NCBI GenBank assembly: GCA_024280945.1
Contig: JAMXLO010000137.1
Coordinates: forward strand, 1-64,000
DNA from: Acetobacteraceae bacterium
Lineage (GTDB): Bacteria; Pseudomonadota; Alphaproteobacteria; Acetobacterales; Acetobacteraceae
Reading direction: 5' to 3'
DNA length: 64,000 nt
Shown: positions 25,773-35,327 of the stretch, piece by piece
Layout: each line of letters opens with the position of its first letter
Position numbering within the stretch: the first letter of the stretch is position 1
Made by a program: the position numbers and the translations under genes
Notes under the pieces: generated by a model
Told to the model about the DNA's origin: nothing
Database searches by the model: none
What the model saw: the letters and a program-made list of their open reading frames with translations, nothing else

Positions 25773-26060
25773 TTACTCGCCTGCGGCAGGTGTCATCTCC
25801 CGTGCCGGCGCGGCAGCACCTTCGGCCTTCGAGGCGTCGAACAGCTGGATCGGCGCGCCCGGCATCACTGTGCTGATCGCGTGCTTGTATACCAGCTGCG
25901 TATGCCCGTCCCGACGCAGCAGGACAGAAAAGTTGTCAAACCAAGTAATTATGCCCTGGAGTTTAACCCCGTTCACCAGGAACACCGTTACCGGGGTCTT
26001 GTTCTTTCGCACATGGTTCAGGAACACGTCCTGAACGTTCTGCGCCTTCTCATTGGCCAC
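25773..26060 (-). CDS. hfq: RNA chaperone Hfq
   Basis: Hfq is the hexameric Sm-like chaperone for small RNAs. The 95-residue form starts [19 protein letters not shown], has the Sm1 segment [25 protein letters not shown], the Sm2 signature [10 protein letters not shown], and a short acidic Ala/Pro tail. GTG at 26060 is preferred because AAAGGA lies 8 bases upstream and the protein then begins like its relatives. An ATG at 26078 would add six residues. Confidence 0.95.
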   Translation of the reverse strand: MANEKAQNVQDVFLNHVRKNKTPVTVFLVNGVKLQGIITWFDNFSVLLRRDGHTQLVYKHAISTVMPGAPIQLFDASKAEGAAAPAREMTPAAGE

Positions 26061-26146
26061 GATGGCTGTCCTTTTCATTGTCGGCTGTTGTTCTTGTTCG
26101 GCGGCCGGGCATCATAACGGCCAACCCTTCGTCCTCTCTTAGGTAC

Positions 26147-26794
26147 TCATCCGCCTCGGCCCAGCCCGCGCAGGCATTCGGCCAGGTCGAGCGCGGAGGG
26201 GAAATGGATATCAGGACGCGCCCGGTCAATGCCACCATCATGCGAGGCGTCGCCGACCAATACTGCCGTGACCCCGGCTGCCCGTGCGGTTTCCATATCG
26301 AGCGCGGTATCGCCCAGATACCAGACCGATCGGTCAGCGGCGCAGCGGAGACGGTCGAGCGCCAGCAGAATAGGCGCCGGATCGGGCTTGTCGGCCGCCG
26401 CGTCTCCGGCGCCCACCACTGCGCCGAAATGGTGGCTCCATCCGAGGTGCTGCACTTCGGCGCGCAGGAAGCCGCCGTTCTTGTTGGAGACCACGCCCTG
26501 TGGCCACGCCCCGCCGGCGGTGAGCGCCTCGGCCGCACCCGGCATCGGGGTGACGTGCCGCAGGTGGCGGGCGCGCAGTTCGGCGAGGAAGATGTCGCGC
26601 GCCTGCCCCCAGTCGGCACCGAACAGCACGGGGAAGCTGTCGCGGAACGAGAGCCGGACGCGGGCGCGGGCGTCGTCGGCGGTCCAGAGCGGCAGGTCGA
26701 AGCGGGTGAACGCGGCATTCAGCGCGGCCGCGATGCCGGCCCAGCCGTCGGCCAGCGTGTTGTCCCAGTCGTAGAGGAGGATGGTGGGGCGCAT
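26147..26794 (-). CDS. HAD-superfamily hydrolase, phosphoglycolate-phosphatase-like
   Basis: This 215-residue phosphatase has motif I YDWDNTLAD (nucleophile D9, D11), motif II SNK, a Lys in DKPDP and motif IV YLGDTALDM. The helical cap lies between residues about 15 and 90. The presumed substrate is a small phosphomonoester such as phosphoglycolate. It starts 4 bases after the stop of the upstream methyltransferase gene and is followed by hfq 86 bases on. Confidence 0.88.
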   Translation of the reverse strand: MRPTILLYDWDNTLADGWAGIAAALNAAFTRFDLPLWTADDARARVRLSFRDSFPVLFGADWGQARDIFLAELRARHLRHVTPMPGAAEALTAGGAWPQGVVSNKNGGFLRAEVQHLGWSHHFGAVVGAGDAAADKPDPAPILLALDRLRCAADRSVWYLGDTALDMETARAAGVTAVLVGDASHDGGIDRARPDIHFPSALDLAECLRGLGRGG

Positions 26795-26797
26795 CGA

Positions 26798-28060
26798 TCA
26801 GGTCGTAGTTGCGGGCGGCTCCCAGGGATAGACCGGAATCGCAAGCCCAAGCGGCCGGTCGTCTGCAAAGCCACGCAAGTCGTGCGGCGAAGCGAGTTCC
26901 GGCGTGTGCAGGATCACTCCATTTTCGGCAGGCGCATCGAGTGTGGTCTCGAATAACAGTTCGCCTCGCGGATCCGGGCTGGGTGTCAGCACCTGACCAG
27001 CGACTTCGACCTTGCAGGCCCCGGCAAATCCCGGCGTGATCTCATTGACAAATGGCACACTGACCCGCAGCCGCAGCGGGTACACCTGGGGCAGCACGTC
27101 GTGCCAGGCAATGCGACTGCTGCGCGTCCAGCGGAACCGGACATTGCCGCCCCGTTCCAGCGCATGCCAGGCATCAACCTGCTGCGCACGCTGAGGTGCG
27201 AAGGACGAAGCATCCTCCGGCGCGTCCAGACGCAGCCAAGCATAGGGCGTGCCAATTGCCGCCAGAATTTCGCGCGAGGTCTCGGTTGCATCTTGCGCGC
27301 CGAAGCCGTGCAGCCAGTCACCGCGATGCAGGAGCAGGCCGCAATTGCTGGCCAGGCGCGACAGTGCATCGGTGGTGAAGATCGAGGCGTGGCCGTTGCG
27401 CGGCCCGATATACCACCAGGCGCCGCGGATGACCTCGATGTTGTCCGGCTGCAGGGGCTGCGAGAACACGATGCAACCGCCGGGAGCCAGGAACGATATC
27501 ATGTCCTGAACGCAGGCGATTGGTGACACCGTATGCTCGATCACCTCGAAGCAGGTGATCAGGCTGAATTTTCCATCCGGACGCGACGGGCTGGAGAACG
27601 GGTCGTAGTTGGTGACGTGGGCGAAGCCTCGCGCTGACATCTGTTCGGCAAAGGCGCCCGATCCTGAGCCATAGTCCAAGACGTCTACGTCACGCCAAGC
27701 AGCAAGCCGTTCCGCGAGCATGGTGGCTATGCTACCGGGACGGATGTCGGCGTATTCCGAGTCGATCCGCGAGTAGTCGGCGTTGTAGACATAGGCGGCA
27801 AATTCCTCGGAGGACCAATCGTCAAAAAAGTCGGTGGAAATGAAGCTGCAATCACGACACCGGCGGTATTCAACATGGATACCGGCAAAGCCGAAGGCAA
27901 AGGGGTTCGTAGGGGAGCAGTATTTATAGAAGTCGACGCTGTCGAACGGTGGGGCAAACCCACCACAGAGCTTACATGCGTGCGCCTGGCGCACGGCGGT
28001 ATTGGCGGTGATCCCGAGAGTACGGGTGATCATGTCGAGATAGGGGCGCGACATTGGCAT
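26798..28060 (-). CDS. Class I SAM-dependent methyltransferase with N-terminal zinc-ribbon and C-terminal beta domain
   Basis: This 420-residue protein has an N-terminal CKLCGG ... CRDC zinc-binding motif (about residues 29-70). A methyltransferase core follows (VLDYGSGSGAFAEQM at about 125, CFEVIEHTVSP at about 175), then an unassigned C-terminal region of about 130 residues (from about 285) that looks beta-rich. The zinc-ribbon plus methyltransferase layout resembles sugar C-methyltransferases and glycan-cluster methyltransferases. It stands at the downstream end of the glycosyltransferase block and ends 3 bases before the HAD gene. Confidence 0.8.
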   Translation of the reverse strand: MPMSRPYLDMITRTLGITANTAVRQAHACKLCGGFAPPFDSVDFYKYCSPTNPFAFGFAGIHVEYRRCRDCSFISTDFFDDWSSEEFAAYVYNADYSRIDSEYADIRPGSIATMLAERLAAWRDVDVLDYGSGSGAFAEQMSARGFAHVTNYDPFSSPSRPDGKFSLITCFEVIEHTVSPIACVQDMISFLAPGGCIVFSQPLQPDNIEVIRGAWWYIGPRNGHASIFTTDALSRLASNCGLLLHRGDWLHGFGAQDATETSREILAAIGTPYAWLRLDAPEDASSFAPQRAQQVDAWHALERGGNVRFRWTRSSRIAWHDVLPQVYPLRLRVSVPFVNEITPGFAGACKVEVAGQVLTPSPDPRGELLFETTLDAPAENGVILHTPELASPHDLRGFADDRPLGLAIPVYPWEPPATTT

Positions 28061-28294
28061 ATAAGCGTTTCCAGGTAATCAGTCGGAAGCAGTTCGTGGC
28101 GCGCAGTTATTTAAGCATGGCTGTTGGGTGGCCCACCACAACGTTCTGTTATGCAATACCTCCCGCGACCGTGATCCGCCATCACCTTCTTTCTCGCCGC
28201 ACTCGGACTAGAGGTGTACTGGACTTAGAGCGCGGGAGGTGGTCTCCGCTGCCTGCCGACCGTTGAGCTGTTTGGTTAGTAATCTCTGGGTTTG

Positions 28295-29269
28295 TCATCG
28301 TAATCGCCTTTTCTCACGTTTGCCGTGCCGGTAGTAGTGAAATAGAGCGGGAGTCTGACGTGCGGCTACATCCGGATTTGCCCGCCAATACGCATCACCA
28401 TCAAATTCTGCAGTGAAGAGAGTTCCTGTGCGCTCGACAGAGATAGGGGAATACGTCGCGCGCATAATATCGCTGTCGACCCCCAATGCGGCGAGCAGGG
28501 ATATGAATGCCGGGAACATAACGATATCGAGGCTGGCGAACGAATTGACATACTCACGTTCGTTCATTGAGAAGTATCGGATTAAGTGATCCCCATGACC
28601 CTTGTACGATAGCAGTCGTTGCTTGTCTGATACATCAACGCGGTTCTTGAGCTTCTGAAGTGCGTGATTTCGGACTGCGACAAACGATCTGTTGTGAAAA
28701 TGCAGATAGCTCAGCGCATTTCCAAGGCAAGGCGCATCGGTCCCGGGCATACCGCCGTTATGGTTTCCGTGATCAAGGTGGCTGACCCCACCGCCAGAAA
28801 AACATACCTTCTGCTGGTCTTGGAAGTAAAACGCAGTGGGCTCGCCCGGTATATTATAGAGCAGGCTCGGGATAATAAGAACTCCCCGCTTTTTTACTAA
28901 TCGATCGATCTGCGTCAGCACTTCGCCCCTTGCGCACGACAGACCCTTGTTTCCAAGAGCCACAAGAAACTCATCACAATCGAGCGGGAAATAGGCATTA
29001 TGCCTACCGCCAGCGTCCAACTCATTGATCTTGGATCGGACAATCTCACCCTTCTTTTCGTAGTCGGCATCCTCGCAGTAGGAAAAGTCAAATTTTACAC
29101 CGGCCCCTTGAAACCGCCGGATAATGTCGAGGGTGACGGAATGTGTCGATCCGTTATCGAAGACATATAGGTTCTCAAAACCAAAGAGATAGCCATGATA
29201 AGCCAGCCAAGGGGCGAGGAGGTCGTCCTCGTCCTGTTGCATCATTACGCACGCTGGTCCAGTTGGCAT
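28295..29269 (-). CDS. Glycosyltransferase with DxDEF motif (GT2-like, Glyco_tranf_2_4/GT92 type)
   Basis: This 324-residue cytoplasmic protein starts directly with the nucleotide-sugar fold. ENLYVFDNGSTHSV is the GT-A strand, FPLDCDEFLVAL the metal-binding DxDEF motif, and FHNRSF a later His element. The C-terminal part ends with a basic motif, YYRHGKREKRRLR. No membrane segment is present. It probably adds a sugar to a surface glycan or lipid carrier. Base composition is less GC-rich than in the flanking genes. It lies 9 bases downstream of the exported-protein gene. Confidence 0.75.
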   Translation of the reverse strand: MPTGPACVMMQQDEDDLLAPWLAYHGYLFGFENLYVFDNGSTHSVTLDIIRRFQGAGVKFDFSYCEDADYEKKGEIVRSKINELDAGGRHNAYFPLDCDEFLVALGNKGLSCARGEVLTQIDRLVKKRGVLIIPSLLYNIPGEPTAFYFQDQQKVCFSGGGVSHLDHGNHNGGMPGTDAPCLGNALSYLHFHNRSFVAVRNHALQKLKNRVDVSDKQRLLSYKGHGDHLIRYFSMNEREYVNSFASLDIVMFPAFISLLAALGVDSDIMRATYSPISVERTGTLFTAEFDGDAYWRANPDVAARQTPALFHYYRHGKREKRRLR

Positions 29270-29278
29270 CTGGCCGCC

Positions 29279-30241
29279 CTATCGCTGATACTGTCGCCAA
29301 CGCAAGTAACGGTTCACCAGTCCTGTTGCGGCGTTCGGATCGCTCTCCGGCAAGACCCGAGACGGGTGCCTTTCCCAATACTGAAACACGGCGGCGCTTG
29401 GCCTCGCTATGCCTTCAAACTCCTCAAAGTGCGCCACAGCGCTGCTGACCCATCGATCATCTGACTCGAGGCGGTCATCTCCATTATAAATGACCTGCAA
29501 TAGGACGCCTTGTTCACTGAGTACCGTCACCAGTGGCGGAATACCCTCCTGCCAGGGAAGGTCCCAGGCCATATCAAGCCGAAGGAAAGCAAGGTTTTGC
29601 CCCGTAACCTCGCGATAAGCTTCTATCCAGGCAGTCATCTCATCAAGCCACGCCCGACCGCTGCGGAATGGTTCTACCTCGCCTACGGCTATCCCAGGAA
29701 ATAGTTCGCGGACTTGGCGTACCTTCGTTGCAACGTTCTCAGCTAGTTCCTGTATGGGGTAGCGGCAGCCGAACTTATTGCCGCGGCGCACGAATTTGTG
29801 CCCATACGAAAGAGGTTCATCGAGCACTACGAAGCTCAGGTTTATACCGAGTTGCCTTGCCTTCTGGGCAATTGCCCTAGGTTCACCATCGGCCGAATAT
29901 CCCTCAACATGCATTCCACAGCCATCGGGGCGGCCCGATACAGGGGCGATGCCGACAGCGATCGCAATGCGCCGGCGCTGAAGTTCTCGAGCTATTCGCA
30001 AGGTCTCTTCCATTGGACCTTTGAGAATTGATGACGAATCGATCTCAAATACTTTCACGTTCGAGGCGACAGCAGGCCAAGCCGCGTCGGGCCTGAAGAG
30101 GTCACCATAGTCTGCCGTTCGAGGCCACGGATTGAACCAAATCTCCTGGGCTGATGCGTAAAGGGGCGCTAGACAGAGTGCCAACAAGGCGACATGCCTT
30201 ATCAAAACACGCCACGAAAATGCTCGGGAAATTCGATCCAT
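29279..30241 (-). CDS. Exported protein of unknown function in the glycan cluster
   Basis: This 320-residue protein has an N-terminal signal peptide (hydrophobic core about residues 14-30, cleavage after ASA-Q). The mature part contains alternating strands and helices with conserved-looking acids (KVFEIDSSS, VVLDEPLSYG, VGEVEPF, FLRLDMAWDLPW), the pattern of a TIM-barrel hydrolase-like protein. I cannot name a family. It overlaps the upstream transferase gene by 40 bases and is followed by the second transferase. A periplasmic role in processing a glycan is inferred. Confidence 0.65.
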   Translation of the reverse strand: MDRISRAFSWRVLIRHVALLALCLAPLYASAQEIWFNPWPRTADYGDLFRPDAAWPAVASNVKVFEIDSSSILKGPMEETLRIARELQRRRIAIAVGIAPVSGRPDGCGMHVEGYSADGEPRAIAQKARQLGINLSFVVLDEPLSYGHKFVRRGNKFGCRYPIQELAENVATKVRQVRELFPGIAVGEVEPFRSGRAWLDEMTAWIEAYREVTGQNLAFLRLDMAWDLPWQEGIPPLVTVLSEQGVLLQVIYNGDDRLESDDRWVSSAVAHFEEFEGIARPSAAVFQYWERHPSRVLPESDPNAATGLVNRYLRWRQYQR

Positions 30242-31059
30242 CGGAAGACGTTCTGTGGCATCCAGTAAATACCGCCTACTTGCTTTGTCTCCGATGCCAG
30301 CTTTGCTATTTCGTTCGAGAAATCGAACGACTGGACTTTGTTGGTTCGAACGGAGTTCGACGAGTCGAGGAACGCCTCCTTGACAAACTTATCAAAACTA
30401 TAGCGGTGATGGCCTCCATGGTTCGCGGCCAGGGAACGCTCGGACCATTCGGTGGCCTGGTTGGTCATTTGGCGTTGCATAGCGCACTGATAATCCATGA
30501 GCTTAATATGGAAGTTGAAAAGGTCTGGATCAAACCTGGGGGGTTTATCAGTGCAATGAAGGCCCGGGGCCCAAAGCGTCGGCACGCGGCTCAACAACGT
30601 CTTGCAACCAGCTCCCTTGAACAGACCGAACCGGCGTTGACGCATTATCGGCTTCGTCAGGTCGATTGGGGCTTCAGCATCAATAATGTGGGTGACATCA
30701 ATACCCAGGCACGTGGCGTACTCGCCTTCCATCTTCTCTGCGTACTCAACAATGCCGCCAGGATATTGGTTGGGATTCGGCACGACGATTTCATCACAGT
30801 CCCCGCATATGACGGCATCGTAGTGAGACAACAGGCCGGACTGAAATGAAGACAAACAAGCGACCTTCCGAGCGTCGTCGAAAGGTGTCCTGGGCAGCAA
30901 GATCCGGTTGGCCTCTCCCAGCTTTTCAGTGCTGCCATCCGTCGAATCCCGATCAACAATGAACAAGTTCCGCTCTCCGAGTTGGCTTCCGTAATATTTG
31001 CGCCAGATCGGTAGGTTAACAAATTCGTTGAAGACGAAGGTCAAAGCAGCAATTCTCAT
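30202..31059 (-). CDS. Glycosyltransferase with DCDE motif (GT2-like)
   Basis: This 285-residue protein starts with MRIAALTFVFNEFVNLPIW, typical of glycosyltransferase 2-like enzymes. It continues with NLFIVDRDSTDGST and ICGDCDEIVVP, the metal-binding DxDE motif also found in the neighbouring transferase. A longer frame starts at 31116, but the ATG at 31059 gives the family N-terminus. Its 3' end overlaps the exported-protein gene by 40 bases, so the two are probably co-translated. Confidence 0.75.
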   Translation of the reverse strand: MRIAALTFVFNEFVNLPIWRKYYGSQLGERNLFIVDRDSTDGSTEKLGEANRILLPRTPFDDARKVACLSSFQSGLLSHYDAVICGDCDEIVVPNPNQYPGGIVEYAEKMEGEYATCLGIDVTHIIDAEAPIDLTKPIMRQRRFGLFKGAGCKTLLSRVPTLWAPGLHCTDKPPRFDPDLFNFHIKLMDYQCAMQRQMTNQATEWSERSLAANHGGHHRYSFDKFVKEAFLDSSNSVRTNKVQSFDFSNEIAKLASETKQVGGIYWMPQNVFRWIEFPEHFRGVF

Positions 31060-31079
31060 CCTGATCTGTCCTTGCCGGC

Positions 31080-31901
31080 TCAAAGAGCATATTTGCCGAG
31101 CGACCAGACCTCGCACAGTAGTGCATGCTTAAGTTTCGCAAGAGCTGGCAGCGTCGCTATTACCCGCCGGGGCTTGGTGAAATAGGCCTGTGCTTCAACT
31201 AAGTCGCCACCAAAGTTAGGCGACTGTTCCAGACGCCTGAGCACAAAGTCATACGTGCTCAGTAGATCTATGATCTGATGCAGCAGCTTCTGACCTCGGT
31301 AGATTGGATACAGATGCGTCTCCAATTCAATCCCAAGGCAATCCGCTAGTAGGCCGCCAAAACCTTGTAGCACCTCATATTCATGGCCCTGGGTGTCAAT
31401 CTTGATGGCGTCGGGCGGCGGCGCCATACCTGCTTGATGTAGGCTGTCATAGCGCCTGCAATCGATATCAAGCCGACCGACTATGTCAAAATGAGGCCTG
31501 CCAACTCCGTAATTGCGAAGCACGTCCAGGTTGGGCTCCAACAGGGAGGAGCACAACGGATTCTGAGTGACGAAGAGCGACCGAGGGCCGTCAACGTTCG
31601 ACAGCCCTGCTTCGATCACAGAGTGCCGGTTACCGAGGCTCCGACGAAGTTGATGGGCAGAGTCGGGTGCCGGCTCGATTAAGATTGCTGCCACATGGCG
31701 GCCGTAGGGATGCCACTTGGGTTCAAGCCCACCGCGTCCACCCACGTCGACCAAGCGAAGCGCATTGGTCCCGGCACATTCAGCGAAGGCTTCGATGTCA
31801 CTCAAGTGATGCCCCCTCTCTATTGCGCGGCCCAACGATCTGACCACGCCAACGCACGACACGCTGTCCGATCGCGCAGCACGCTCGGACTGCTCAAACA
31901 T
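31080..31901 (-). CDS. FkbM-family methyltransferase
   Basis: A 273-residue SAM methyltransferase with LRLVDVGGRGGLEPKW as the SAM-binding strand and the FkbM signature KIDTQGHEYEVLQGF. The N-terminal 45 residues are polar and less conserved. FkbM enzymes commonly methylate sugar hydroxyls in surface glycans, which fits the neighbouring transferases. It lies 20 bases upstream of the DCDE transferase gene. Confidence 0.85.
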   Translation of the reverse strand: MFEQSERAARSDSVSCVGVVRSLGRAIERGHHLSDIEAFAECAGTNALRLVDVGGRGGLEPKWHPYGRHVAAILIEPAPDSAHQLRRSLGNRHSVIEAGLSNVDGPRSLFVTQNPLCSSLLEPNLDVLRNYGVGRPHFDIVGRLDIDCRRYDSLHQAGMAPPPDAIKIDTQGHEYEVLQGFGGLLADCLGIELETHLYPIYRGQKLLHQIIDLLSTYDFVLRRLEQSPNFGGDLVEAQAYFTKPRRVIATLPALAKLKHALLCEVWSLGKYAL

Positions 31902-32020
31902 GTTCCTGTGGTTGTGTGGGTGTCAAACGAAAACAACCGCCTTGAGGTGCGCATCACGGGTCGAGCGCGTTGGGTCCGATGAGGACGAAGGACCAACCGT
32001 GGGATACGGCCCCGATACGC

Positions 32021-32680
32021 TCAAAGTGGCTGATAGTGCAACCGAAAGTCAGCGATGGGTCTGGCGAAACGGATCAATTCGGGAGATCTGATCAGATCGT
32101 CGTAGTTCGCGAACATGACCAAATTCTGGCGGAGCCAGAAGTAGATGGAGCTGTCGTCCTGTATATACGGTCTAACTGGCTCCAATGGGACATATCGGTG
32201 TGACCAGAATTTCTCCACCCAATATGGCAGCAATTGCTCGTTGACATGCCCAATGCCACCCTGCCCGGGGAGCGCAGCCGAGAACAAGATCCGGTTCGAA
32301 GCGCTGACGAGTGCAGTTATGAAGGTATCAGCGCCGCTCTCCGGCAAATGCTCTGCCACCTCCACTGACATAGCCAAATCGAAGTCCTTTGCAAATTTCG
32401 GCGGTGAGGTTCCAAGATCCGCGACACGGATCCATTTCTTGTCGATGATCGTGTCAGTTTCGCGAATCCATTCCCCTTCAATCCCCAGGACGCTTGTAGC
32501 ACCCAGAAGCTCGGCCGCATGCAACCATGCGCCGATGCCACACCCGAAGTCGACGACGTTGCCCAGCGGCATGAAGGAGGAGATCAATTTCAGGCACTTG
32601 GTGGCGTTTGCGATACGAGCAGCTCGTTCGGCGTTATGCTGTCGATGCCCGGCCTTCCAGCCGTTCTTGGTTGACATCAT
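32021..32680 (-). CDS. Class I SAM-dependent methyltransferase
   Basis: This 219-residue protein has VVDFGCGIGAWL (SAM motif I) at about residue 42, the acidic GIEGE element and SVEVAEHLP. The C-terminal YFWLRQNLVMFANYDD resembles small glycan-cluster methyltransferases. The start is ATG at 32680. It is the first gene of the minus-strand glycan block, 119 bp before fkbM. Confidence 0.8.
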   Translation of the reverse strand: MMSTKNGWKAGHRQHNAERAARIANATKCLKLISSFMPLGNVVDFGCGIGAWLHAAELLGATSVLGIEGEWIRETDTIIDKKWIRVADLGTSPPKFAKDFDLAMSVEVAEHLPESGADTFITALVSASNRILFSAALPGQGGIGHVNEQLLPYWVEKFWSHRYVPLEPVRPYIQDDSSIYFWLRQNLVMFANYDDLIRSPELIRFARPIADFRLHYQPL

Positions 32681-32758
32681 GGCTTTCCCCCTGCCAACCA
32701 GCCAGGCCGACGCTGCCCTGGTTAGAAGCCAGAGGGCACCGCCAAGCGTGGGAACTTT

Positions 32759-33007
32759 CTACCCACCCCCAATCTTCGGGATCAGCACAATCTCGCTCTC
32801 CGGCCGCAGCTCCGCAGCGTACGCGTCCTGAAAAATCTCGCCGTCGATCGCAACCGCCATCCCCTCCTCCACCTGTTTGCCCAGGCCGGGGTAGCGGTTC
32901 TCCAACTCCATCACCAGGCGGCGGAAAGTCGTCGCCGCCACCTCGAGCTCCGCCTTGCCGCCGGTAAACCGGCGGCCGGCGTCGCCCGAGATGACGACCT
33001 TTGGCAT
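32759..33007 (-). CDS. MoaD/ThiS family sulfur-carrier-like protein
   Basis: An 82-residue ubiquitin-fold protein ending IPKIGGG, so it has the C-terminal di-glycine tail region used for thiocarboxylate formation, with one extra glycine. ELRPESEIVLIPKIGGG is typical of MoaD-like proteins. It is 43 bases downstream of the molybdenum-binding subunit gene, which suggests sulfur supply for the molybdenum cofactor of that enzyme. The extra Gly means adenylation by MoeB should be checked. Confidence 0.8.
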   Translation of the reverse strand: MPKVVISGDAGRRFTGGKAELEVAATTFRRLVMELENRYPGLGKQVEEGMAVAIDGEIFQDAYAAELRPESEIVLIPKIGGG

Positions 33008-33050
33008 CAGGCGTGACCCCTATTCGTCATGGCCGGGCTCGACCCGGCCA

Positions 33051-35327
33051 TCAGTCGTCGCCGTTCGCCACGTCCAGCGCCTTGCGCACCTTCGGCGGCG
33101 ACATCGGCAGGCTCTCCAGGCGCAGACCTATCGCGTCGCGGATCGCGTTGCCGATCGCCGCCATCGGCGGGATGATCGGCACCTCGCCCACGCCGCGCGC
33201 TCCGAACGGATGCCGCGGATTCGGCACCTCCACCATGATCGCCTCGATCATCGGCAGGTCGGAGGCCACCGGGCAGCGATAGTCCAGGAAGCCCGGATTA
33301 TCCATCCGCCCATCCTTGTCGTAGATGTACTCCTCGTTCAGCGCCCAGCCGATGCCCTGCACGGCGCCGCCCTGGATCTGGCCCTCCACATAGCTCGGGT
33401 GGATGGCACGGCCGACATCCTGCACCGCAGTGTAGCGGACAATGGTGACCTGGCCGGTCTCCTTGTCCACCTCCACATCGGCAATGTGGGCACCGAACCC
33501 AGGCCCGGCGCCCTGCGCGTTCACCGACACCTCGCTGGTCACCGGCCCGCCGGTGCGCGCCGCCTTCAGCGCGATCTCGGCCAGGCTCAGCGGCTCGAAC
33601 GCGCCGGCGTTGGTGCCGGCCGGATGGGCCGCGCCGTCCCGCCAGTCCACCGCGTCGGGCGTGATGTCCCAGATCATCGCGGCCCGCTGCTTCAGCTGCT
33701 CCACCACCTTCTCGGCCGCCATGGTCGCCGCCATCCCGGTCGCGAACGTCACGCGGCTGCCGCCGGTCACATGAGTGAAGCCGATCGAGGCGGTGTCGGC
33801 GACGATCGTCCGCACCTTATCGGCGGGGATTTGCAGGGTCTCGGCCACCATCATGCCGATCGAGGCGCGCGAGCCGCCGATATCCGGGCTGCCCGACACC
33901 GCCACCACCGTGCCGTCCTCGGCCACGTGCACCGCGGCACTCGATTCGCCGCCGATGTTGAACCAGAAGCCGCAGGCGATGCCCCTGCCCTGCCCGGGCT
34001 TCAGCGGTGTCTTCCAGTGCGCCGAGTTCTTCGCCGCCTCCAACGTGGCAAGGAAGCCGATGTTCTGGTGCGTCGGCCCGTAGTGGGTTTTCGTGCCATT
34101 ATGCGCGCCGTTCTTCTCGCGCAGCGCGATCGGGTCCATGTTGAGCTTGCGCGCCAGATCATCCAGTGCGCATTCCACCGCATACGACGCAATCGGCGCG
34201 CCAGGAGCACGATAGGCGGCGACCTTCGGGCGGTTGCTCACCACGTCGTAGCCGATGACCTCGATGTTCGGCAGGTCGTACATGGCGAAGCCGCACATGC
34301 AGCCGGGCTGGATCGGCGAGCCGGGGAAGGCGCCGGCCTGGTACTTCAGCACGTGCTTGGCCGCGACGATCGTGCCGTCCTTCTTCGCACCGATCTTCAC
34401 TTCCATGGTGGCGCCGGAGGTGGGACCTGACGCGCGGAACACCTCCTCCCGTGTCATCTGCATCTTCACCGGCCGGCCACACTTCTTCGACATAGCCAGC
34501 GCCAGTGGCTCCAGATAGACCAGCGTCTTGCCGCCGAACCCGCCGCCGATCTCGGCCGGCGTGCAGCGGATGTTGGAGATGTCCATCCCCATCAGCTTCG
34601 CCACGTAGCTGCGCACCATGAAGTGGCCCTGGCTGGAGCTGTAGATCACCGACTGGCCATCGGGATTGTACGAGCACACGCAGGCATGCGGCTCGATGTA
34701 GGCCTGGTGGACCGGCTCGGTCGTATACCGGCCCTCGACGATCACTTCGGCCTGCTTGAAGCCCTCTTCTGCGTCGCCCTTATGGAAATACACCCGCTTG
34801 GCGATGTTCGAGGGCTTGGTCGGCTTTGGTTCGACATTTGCGGTGAACAGATCATCGTGCAGGGTCGGCGCATCGTCCGCCATCGCCGCCTCGACGTCGA
34901 TCACATAGGGCAGCACCTCGTACTTCACATCGATCAGTTCGAGCGCCTGCTCGGCGATCGCCTGGCTGATCGCCGCGACCGCGGCCACCGCGTGGCCCTC
35001 ATACAGGGCCTTGCCGCGTGCCATGCAGTTGCGTGACAGATCACGGAAGTTCATCGGCCCTTCGCCGACGAAGGCCTCTTCCGAGGGGATGTCCGGGAAG
35101 TCGTCCGCGGTCACCACAGCCTTCACGCCGGGCAGCTTCAGCGCCTTGCTGGCGTCGATCGACACGATACGCGCGTGCGCGTGCGGCGAGCGCTTCACCT
35201 TGCCCCACAGCATGCCGGGCATGACCATGTCGGCGCCGAACATGGCGCGGCCGGTGACCTTGTCCACGCCGTCCGGACGGACCGGGCGGGTACCGACAAC
35301 CCTCAGATCAGAGCCAACGTAGTTCAT
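33051..35327 (-). CDS. Molybdenum hydroxylase large subunit (xanthine dehydrogenase family, Mo-binding)
   Basis: This 758-residue subunit binds the molybdopterin cofactor. It shows KVTGRAMFGADM near the N-terminus, EIGGGFGGKT (cofactor loop), VAAYRAPGAP and a C-terminal GVGEVPIIPP containing the catalytic Glu. The loop AYRAPG differs from the AYRCSFR loop of CO dehydrogenase, so CO oxidation is unlikely; a xanthine-, aldehyde- or hydroxybenzoyl-CoA-type substrate is more plausible. Its start overlaps the 2Fe-2S subunit stop by 4 bases. Confidence 0.9.
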   Translation of the reverse strand: MNYVGSDLRVVGTRPVRPDGVDKVTGRAMFGADMVMPGMLWGKVKRSPHAHARIVSIDASKALKLPGVKAVVTADDFPDIPSEEAFVGEGPMNFRDLSRNCMARGKALYEGHAVAAVAAISQAIAEQALELIDVKYEVLPYVIDVEAAMADDAPTLHDDLFTANVEPKPTKPSNIAKRVYFHKGDAEEGFKQAEVIVEGRYTTEPVHQAYIEPHACVCSYNPDGQSVIYSSSQGHFMVRSYVAKLMGMDISNIRCTPAEIGGGFGGKTLVYLEPLALAMSKKCGRPVKMQMTREEVFRASGPTSGATMEVKIGAKKDGTIVAAKHVLKYQAGAFPGSPIQPGCMCGFAMYDLPNIEVIGYDVVSNRPKVAAYRAPGAPIASYAVECALDDLARKLNMDPIALREKNGAHNGTKTHYGPTHQNIGFLATLEAAKNSAHWKTPLKPGQGRGIACGFWFNIGGESSAAVHVAEDGTVVAVSGSPDIGGSRASIGMMVAETLQIPADKVRTIVADTASIGFTHVTGGSRVTFATGMAATMAAEKVVEQLKQRAAMIWDITPDAVDWRDGAAHPAGTNAGAFEPLSLAEIALKAARTGGPVTSEVSVNAQGAGPGFGAHIADVEVDKETGQVTIVRYTAVQDVGRAIHPSYVEGQIQGGAVQGIGWALNEEYIYDKDGRMDNPGFLDYRCPVASDLPMIEAIMVEVPNPRHPFGARGVGEVPIIPPMAAIGNAIRDAIGLRLESLPMSPPKVRKALDVANGDD

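Noticed and set aside
32955-34430. 491-residue plus-strand frame rich in Arg, His and Ala
   Set aside because: It is the shadow of the molybdenum hydroxylase large subunit on the minus strand, with no domain and no ribosome site.
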